Assembly (NCBI GenBank): GCA_903856875.1 | Contig: CAIODE010000170.1 | Coordinates: forward strand, 1-10,356 | Source: an uncultured Burkholderiales bacterium | GTDB lineage: Bacteria; Pseudomonadota; Gammaproteobacteria; Burkholderiales; Burkholderiaceae_C | Direction: 5' to 3' | DNA length: 10,356 nt | Shown here: piece after piece, positions 5,797 through 10,356 of the stretch | How the letters are laid out: every line of letters starts with the position of its first letter | Position numbering within the stretch: the stretch's first letter is position 1 | Notes under the pieces: model-generated | Databases searched by the model: none | Told to the model about the DNA's origin: nothing | Seen by the model: only the letters and a program-made list of their open reading frames with translations | Translations under genes and position numbers: made by a program

Positions 5797-6939
5797 ATGT
5801 ACCTTTGGCAATCTTCCGAATGGCCTCACTTCAAGGTCGACCTTGCTGCACTTCAAACGGCCATAGCAGCCACGCGCTTCTCCCAAGGAAGAGCCATGGG
5901 TCTTGCAACACACCTGCAACTGCCAGACCTCGTCGCATTGCAACTTCAAGGCTGGTCAGATGAAGCTTTAGCAACGGCTCAAATTGAAGGCGAGATACTG
6001 CAGCTCAACTCGGTAAGAGCATCTGCTGCACGTCGGCTGGGCTTGTCAGATGACAAAAAAATCAAGCGCGACGCTCGCGCCGAGGCCACACTCAATGTGC
6101 TTGAAGGTGCATTGCAAAACAGTCACCAAGCGCTAAGCCACCAAACCTTGTTTGAATGGCAAACTGCTTTGTTTCCAACAGGCCGAAGTGGCGCGCAAAA
6201 GATTCTCACAGGCGCTTATCGGACGCACACGGAACCCATGCAAATCGTGACGCCGCGAATGGGCAAGCCGGACGTGGTGCATTTTCAAGCGCCAGCTTCT
6301 GCTGATGTACATCGCCACATGGGCCTTCTCATCAAATGGTTTAACAGCAGTCTGCGCCAACAAGATGGTTTGGTGCGCGCGGCTATTGCACACTTGTGGT
6401 TTGAAACCATTCATCCCTTTGAAGATGGCAATGGCCGCATTGGCCGCGCCTTGGTTGAGATGGCCTTGGCTCAAGACCTCCAAACTGAACAACGTCTGTG
6501 GAGCTTGTCACAACAAATTTGGCTACAACGCAGCGGCTACTACGATCAACTCCAAGCGGCTACTGGGAGTGCCAACATGGACGTTACACCGTGGGTAAAT
6601 TGGTTTGTGGGCTGCATTCACAAGGCTGCAGATAGCAGCTGGGAACAGATGCAATCAGCCATGCGCAAAACACGCTTTTGGGTTGATCTGCGCGAACTTC
6701 ACCCTTCGCTCACAACTTCGCAAAGCAAAGCCATCACCAAGCTCTACGATGCTGGGGCAGAAGGATTCAGTGGCGGCATGAGCACCGAGAAATACGTCAA
6801 TCTGTGCGGCGTGTCACGCGCCACCGCCTATCGCGAATTGACCGCATTGTGCGAGGCGGGCTTGTTTGTGCAAACCGGCTCAGGACGAGGCACCCGGTAC
6901 CAGCTTCATCACGCTGAAAGTATGGGATCAGCCCTGTAA
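5797..6939 (+). CDS. Fic family protein (AMPylation-type), DUF4172 N-terminus, C-terminal winged helix
   Basis: A 380-residue Fic protein. Enzymes of this family usually transfer AMP from ATP to a protein hydroxyl; the target here is unknown. The catalytic motif [12 protein letters not shown] (206-217) is complete, including catalytic H206, the acidic D210 and R217. The N-terminal helix carries TAQIEG (60-65), matching the inhibitory (S/T)xxxE(G/N) motif with E64, so this is an autoinhibited class II enzyme with inhibitor and active site in one chain. The first 80 residues resemble the DUF4172 domain. A target-binding flap lies around [16 protein letters not shown]. The C-terminal region (about 310-375, including [15 protein letters not shown]) looks like a winged helix, suggesting DNA binding and perhaps autoregulation through the upstream repeated sites. 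ATG 5797 is the start because the conserved N-terminus WQSSEWPHF follows directly; there is no ribosome-binding site. Its end overlaps the convergent gatB end by 12 bases. Confidence 0.93.
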   Translation: MYLWQSSEWPHFKVDLAALQTAIAATRFSQGRAMGLATHLQLPDLVALQLQGWSDEALATAQIEGEILQLNSVRASAARRLGLSDDKKIKRDARAEATLNVLEGALQNSHQALSHQTLFEWQTALFPTGRSGAQKILTGAYRTHTEPMQIVTPRMGKPDVVHFQAPASADVHRHMGLLIKWFNSSLRQQDGLVRAAIAHLWFETIHPFEDGNGRIGRALVEMALAQDLQTEQRLWSLSQQIWLQRSGYYDQLQAATGSANMDVTPWVNWFVGCIHKAADSSWEQMQSAMRKTRFWVDLRELHPSLTTSQSKAITKLYDAGAEGFSGGMSTEKYVNLCGVSRATAYRELTALCEAGLFVQTGSGRGTRYQLHHAESMGSAL

Positions 6940-8385
6940 CCTCTTCAGCAAAAGCTCATTCACCTGCGCAGGATTAGCCTTGCCCTTGCTGGCTTTCATG
7001 ATAGGACCGACCAAGCCATTCAAGGCCTTGCTGTTACCCGCTCTGAACTCTTCCACGTTTTTCGAATTGGCCGACAACACTTCGTCAATGATGGCTTCCA
7101 ACGCGCCGGTGTCGTTCATCTGCTTGAGGCCTTTGGCTTCGATGATGGCGTCCACGTCGCCGCCTTCAGTCCACAGCGCATCAAACACTTGCTTGGCCGC
7201 GCTGTTGCTGATGGTGTTGTCGGATATGCGGCCAATCATGGCGGCCAATTGCGCGGCGCTGACCGGTGCATGTTCAATGCCTGCTTCACCGGCATTCAAA
7301 CGGCGCGAGACCTCACCCATGACCCAGTTACTCACCAGCTTGGCTTGGCCACACGCTTTAGTTGACGCTTCAAAATAAGCGGCCATGCCTTTGCTTTGGG
7401 TGAGTGTGGTGGCGTCGTATTCAGGCAATCCATAGTCGGCCACAAAACGCGCCGCCATCACACGCGGCAACTCGGTCATCTCAGACTGCACGCGCGCCAC
7501 CCAATCGCGGCCAATCACCAAAGGCGGCAGATCGGGGTCGGGGAAGTAGCGGTAATCGGCCGCATCTTCTTTGGTTCGCATGGCGCGTGTTTCGCCAGTG
7601 TCTGGATCGAACAGCACGGTGGCCTGTTGAATTTCGAAGCCATCTTCAATTTGTTCAATTTGCCACCGCACTTCAAAGTCGATGGCTTGCTGCATGAACT
7701 TGAAGCTGTTCAAGTTTTTAATTTCTCGCCGGGTGCCCAGATCATCGCCGGGTTTGCGCACCGACACGTTGGCATCGCACCTGAAACTGCCCTCTTGCAT
7801 GTTGCCGTCGCAAATGCCAATCCAAGTGACAATTTTGTGCAACTCTTTGGCATACGCCACAGCCTCATCGCTAGAGCGCATGTCGGGCTCGGTCACAATT
7901 TCTAGCAGCGGTGTGCCCGCACGGTTCAGGTCAATGCCGCTTTGGCCAATGAAGTCTTCGTGCAAAGATTTGCCCGCGTCTTCTTCCAAGTGCGCACGCA
8001 CCAAGCGAACGGTTTTCTTTTCATCACCAACAAAGAAAGACACTTCGCCACCTTGTACCACCGGAATTTCAAACTGACTGATTTGATAGCCCTTTGGCAG
8101 ATCGGGGTAGAAATAATTTTTGCGCGCAAAAATGCTTTGCTCTGCAATGTGCGCGCCTACTGCCAGGCCCAATTCAATGGCACGCTCTACAGCGCCTTTG
8201 TTCATCACCGGCAGGGTACCTGGCAAGGCCAAATCTACGGCGCAAGCTTGCGTATTGGGCTCTGCGCCAAATGCAGTGGGTGCGCGGCTGAAAATTTTGC
8301 TTTGGGTAGAAAGTTGGGCATGTGTTTCAAACCCAATGACCACTTCGTAGCCTTGGACCAACAGAGATTTTGGTTTCGTTGTCAT
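6928..8385 (-). CDS. gatB: Aspartyl/glutamyl-tRNA(Asn/Gln) amidotransferase subunit B
   Basis: A 485-residue subunit B of GatCAB, which converts misacylated Glu-tRNA(Gln) or Asp-tRNA(Asn) to the amide form; GatB holds the kinase site that activates the amino acid and grips the tRNA. Visible hallmarks in order are [12 protein letters not shown] near residues 14-25, [54 protein letters not shown] and [11 protein letters not shown]. The C-terminal roughly 150 residues form the YqeY-like tRNA-binding part and end [10 protein letters not shown]. The length is normal and the gene looks intact. The start overlaps the gatA stop (ATGA), and a perfect AGGAGG lies 6 bases upstream. It is the last gene of the gatC-gatA-gatB operon. 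Confidence 0.97.
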   Translation of the reverse strand: MTTKPKSLLVQGYEVVIGFETHAQLSTQSKIFSRAPTAFGAEPNTQACAVDLALPGTLPVMNKGAVERAIELGLAVGAHIAEQSIFARKNYFYPDLPKGYQISQFEIPVVQGGEVSFFVGDEKKTVRLVRAHLEEDAGKSLHEDFIGQSGIDLNRAGTPLLEIVTEPDMRSSDEAVAYAKELHKIVTWIGICDGNMQEGSFRCDANVSVRKPGDDLGTRREIKNLNSFKFMQQAIDFEVRWQIEQIEDGFEIQQATVLFDPDTGETRAMRTKEDAADYRYFPDPDLPPLVIGRDWVARVQSEMTELPRVMAARFVADYGLPEYDATTLTQSKGMAAYFEASTKACGQAKLVSNWVMGEVSRRLNAGEAGIEHAPVSAAQLAAMIGRISDNTISNSAAKQVFDALWTEGGDVDAIIEAKGLKQMNDTGALEAIIDEVLSANSKNVEEFRAGNSKALNGLVGPIMKASKGKANPAQVNELLLKRLQG

Positions 8386-9857
8386 TGAGCGCCTCCTGGT
8401 TGACGGAGGTGAAAGTCAGTGGCCTGCTGCAATCGGTACGCAGCATTGAGCAGCTGCGCTTCTTTGAAGTAATTGCCAATGAGCTGCAAGCCAACAGGCA
8501 TGCCTTCTTCGCCAAAACCTGCCGGCACGCTCATGCCTGGCAAGCCCGCCAAAGAAGCTGGCAAGGTAAAAATATCGGCCAAATAATTGGCGACAGGGTC
8601 ATCTGTTTTTTCGCCCAACTTCCAAGCCACTGTGGGTGCAACGGGCCCGGCAATGACATCGCAAACTTTGAAGGCTTGCTGGAAATCATCTGAAATCATG
8701 CGGCGAATTTTTTGGGCTTGTAAATAGTACGCGTCGTAATAACCGTGCGACAACACATAGGCGCCCGTCATGATGCGGCGCTTCACTTCTTCGCCAAAAC
8801 CTTCAGCGCGCGAGCGCTTGTACATGGACACCAAGTCTGTGTAATCTTTGGTGCGATGGCCAAACTTCACGCCATCAAAGCGGCTTAAATTGCTAGACGC
8901 TTCTGCCGGTGCAATGATGTAGTAAACAGGAATAGAAAGTTCCGTGCGCGGCAAGCTGATGGGCACCAACTTGGCACCCAGTTTTTCATATTCTTTTAAC
9001 GCGGCATCGACCGCAGTGCGCACACCCGTTGCAAGGCCTTCACCAAAAAATTCTTTGGGAATGCCAATGCGCAAACCATCGAGTGACGCGTTCAAATCGC
9101 GCGCAAAGTTTTCTGCAGGCACATCGAGCGATGTAGAGTCGCGGTCCAAATCGGGGCCACACATGGCCGATAACATGAGCGCGCAATCTTCTGCGGTGCG
9201 CGCCATGGGGCCCGCTTGGTCCAGACTGGAAGCGTAGGCAATCATGCCGTAGCGTGAAGCGCGGCCATAGGTGGGTTTGATGCCCGTGATGCCGCAAAAG
9301 CTGGCGGGCTGGCGAATGGAGCCGCCCGTGTCAGTGCCCGTTGCAGCAGGTACCAAGCGCGCAGCCACAGCCGCCGAACTGCCGCCCGAAGAACCGCCAG
9401 GCACACGCCATGTATTCCAAGGGTTGGTGACCGGTTTGTAGGCCGAGTTTTCGTTGGACGAGCCCATGGCGAACTCATCGCAATTGAGCTTGCCCACATT
9501 GACCATGCCCGCGCCGCCGGCCTGCACGCCCAATTTGCGCACCACGGTGGCATCAAAGGGTGAGCGATAGCCCTCTAGTATTTTGGAGCCGGCTGTCGTG
9601 GGGAAGTCGGTGGTGACAAAAATGTCTTTGTGCGCCATGGGCACGCCGGCCAAGGGGCCCGCTGTGCCTGCGGCCAACTGCGCGTCGGCTTCTTTGGCTT
9701 GCGCCAACGTAGCCTCTGGGTTGAAGCTTAGAAAAGCACCCGAGATGTCGGCCTGGCTGCGCGCCAAAAAGTGTTGGGCGACCTCTGTGGCGCTGATTTT
9801 TTTAGCGCGAAGTTCGTCCGCTAAAGCGGCTACGGTCATGTCGTGTAAAGCTGTCAT
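8382..9857 (-). CDS. gatA: Aspartyl/glutamyl-tRNA(Asn/Gln) amidotransferase subunit A
   Basis: A 491-residue amidase-signature subunit that releases ammonia from glutamine and feeds it to GatB. The Ser-cisSer-Lys triad is visible: K77 in MAHKDIF, the serine pair in VPGGSSGGS (about 156), and nucleophile S180 in [14 protein letters not shown]. The C-terminal [13 protein letters not shown] block is typical of GatA. Length is normal and no break is seen. It starts 9 bases after gatC with an AAGGGGG ribosome-binding site, and its stop overlaps the gatB start, so the three genes should be translated in step. Confidence 0.97.
   Translation of the reverse strand: MTALHDMTVAALADELRAKKISATEVAQHFLARSQADISGAFLSFNPEATLAQAKEADAQLAAGTAGPLAGVPMAHKDIFVTTDFPTTAGSKILEGYRSPFDATVVRKLGVQAGGAGMVNVGKLNCDEFAMGSSNENSAYKPVTNPWNTWRVPGGSSGGSSAAVAARLVPAATGTDTGGSIRQPASFCGITGIKPTYGRASRYGMIAYASSLDQAGPMARTAEDCALMLSAMCGPDLDRDSTSLDVPAENFARDLNASLDGLRIGIPKEFFGEGLATGVRTAVDAALKEYEKLGAKLVPISLPRTELSIPVYYIIAPAEASSNLSRFDGVKFGHRTKDYTDLVSMYKRSRAEGFGEEVKRRIMTGAYVLSHGYYDAYYLQAQKIRRMISDDFQQAFKVCDVIAGPVAPTVAWKLGEKTDDPVANYLADIFTLPASLAGLPGMSVPAGFGEEGMPVGLQLIGNYFKEAQLLNAAYRLQQATDFHLRQPGGAQ
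8392..8397 (-). promoter_or_regulatory. Consensus ribosome-binding site of gatB within the gatA 3' end
   Basis: AGGAGG on the minus strand, 6 bases before the gatB ATG at 8385 and inside the last codons of gatA. It is the strongest such site in the window and supports efficient reinitiation at the ATGA overlap. Confidence 0.75.
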
Positions 9858-9866
9858 GTAGCCCCC

Positions 9867-10166
9867 TTACTCGATCACTTTGGGAACCAAAAACAGGCCG
9901 CGCTCTACAGCAGGTGCACTTCGTTGGTTGGCTTCCCTTTGGTTGGGCTCGCTGGCTATGTCGTCGCGCAAACGCAGCGCCACCTCCTGAATGGTGGCAA
10001 TGGGGTGCGCCAAGGGCTCAACGCCGGTGGTGTCCACAGCGCGCATGGCTTCCACTATGCTGAAAAAGCCGTTGATTTGGTCCAACATGCGTTGGCCCTC
10101 CTCGGGCGGAAGCTCTAACCGTGCCAAATTGGCAATCCGGTCAATTTCTTGGGCGGTCAATGACAT
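9867..10166 (-). CDS. gatC: Aspartyl/glutamyl-tRNA(Asn/Gln) amidotransferase subunit C
   Basis: A 99-residue subunit C that wraps around GatA and GatB and stabilises the complex. The N-terminal [16 protein letters not shown] and the central GVEPLAHP motif are typical, and it ends LFLVPKVIE, matching the family's usual PKV(I/V) ending. Length is normal. It is the first gene of the operon, with only a weak purine stretch (AAAGAA) upstream of the start, 9 bases before gatA. Its promoter should lie in 10167-10356. Confidence 0.95.
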   Translation of the reverse strand: MSLTAQEIDRIANLARLELPPEEGQRMLDQINGFFSIVEAMRAVDTTGVEPLAHPIATIQEVALRLRDDIASEPNQREANQRSAPAVERGLFLVPKVIE

Positions 10167-10206
10167 AAAAATTAATTCTTTACAGGCACTTTATTGGCGT
10201 TGATGG

Positions 10207-10220
10207 CTCCAAATTTGGAG
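10207..10220. repeat. 14-bp perfect palindrome CTCCAAATTTGGAG
   Basis: Reads identically on both strands, with no loop, about 40 bases upstream of gatC. Such symmetry suits a dimeric regulator's operator. No second copy was noticed in the window. Confidence 0.5.
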
Positions 10221-10336
10221 GCGCAATCAGCGTTTTTTTTCAAGCGATGGGTTATTATCGTGTGTTCGCTGAAAGCTCTCCAAAAAAGCTTGTTCAAGCC
10301 CACAATTTACACCCTTCAATGCCCCCCCTAACTGCA

Positions 10337-10348
10337 GGCTTGCAAGCC
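10337..10348. repeat. 12-bp perfect palindrome GGCTTGCAAGCC
   Basis: A self-complementary 12-mer near the right edge, in the presumed leader region of the divergent gene. It could be an operator half of a larger structure cut by the window edge; little more can be said. Confidence 0.35.
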
Positions 10349-10356
10349 GCAAGCTC

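Larger units (their letters stand above)
10167..10356. promoter_or_regulatory. Non-coding region upstream of gatC, probably divergent promoter region
   Basis: No gene is seen in these 190 bases. They hold a 14-bp perfect palindrome (10207-10220), a T8 run, a TATTAT candidate -10 on the plus strand (10253-10258) without a good -35, and a 12-bp palindrome (10337-10348). In many Burkholderiales the gene divergent from gatC is mreB, so a plus-strand promoter for a gene beyond the edge is plausible, but that gene is not visible. Confidence 0.45.

Noticed and set aside
7396..8388. Long plus-strand open frames opposite gatB and gatA
   Set aside because: They are antisense shadows of highly conserved genes with no recognisable domain of their own.

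Overview
The window looks like a chromosome segment of a betaproteobacterium of the order Burkholderiales, most likely a Comamonadaceae relative such as Limnohabitans or Rhodoferax. This is an inference from the style of the housekeeping proteins (GatCAB, PyrE, ExoIII), the gatC-gatA-gatB order and the moderate GC content; no marker gene fixes the genus.

Left part, bases 1-3398, plus strand: a peptide export cassette in the style of colicin V or class II microcins. In order it holds (i) the C-terminal part of an HlyD/CvaA-type periplasmic adaptor, entering from outside the window with six 12-bp repeats; (ii) a small multi-membrane protein resembling CPBP (CAAX-protease/bacteriocin-processing) proteins but with a degenerate first motif, start-stop overlapped with the adaptor; (iii) a 70-residue precursor with a textbook double-glycine leader; (iv) a hairpin; (v) a peptidase-C39 ABC exporter starting at TTG. 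A natural reading is that the exporter cleaves the leader after GG, the ABC/HlyD pair secretes a 55-residue peptide, and the CPBP-like protein gives immunity or helps processing. This is the best candidate for an undescribed system: the machinery is a known type, but I do not recognise the peptide, and the CPBP-like partner is unusual.

Middle, 3461-5724: a class I methyltransferase of the METTL21-like kind (plus strand) converges on exodeoxyribonuclease III (minus strand), which is divergent from pyrE (plus strand). The xth and pyrE start codons overlap inside a single CCATGG, so each gene's 5' control signals lie in the other's coding region.

Right, 5725-10356: a Fic-domain gene (class II autoinhibited, DUF4172 type, C-terminal winged helix) is preceded by three alternating copies of an 11-bp site that flank or overlap a predicted promoter, and its transcript may be leaderless. 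It converges with a 12-bp overlap on the gatCAB operon, which lies on the minus strand (gatC, gatA, gatB) and encodes the tRNA-dependent amidotransferase. The final 190 bp upstream of gatC are non-coding, carry two perfect palindromes and a candidate -10 element, and probably also serve a divergent gene beyond the edge (mreB would fit the usual Burkholderiales order; not visible here).
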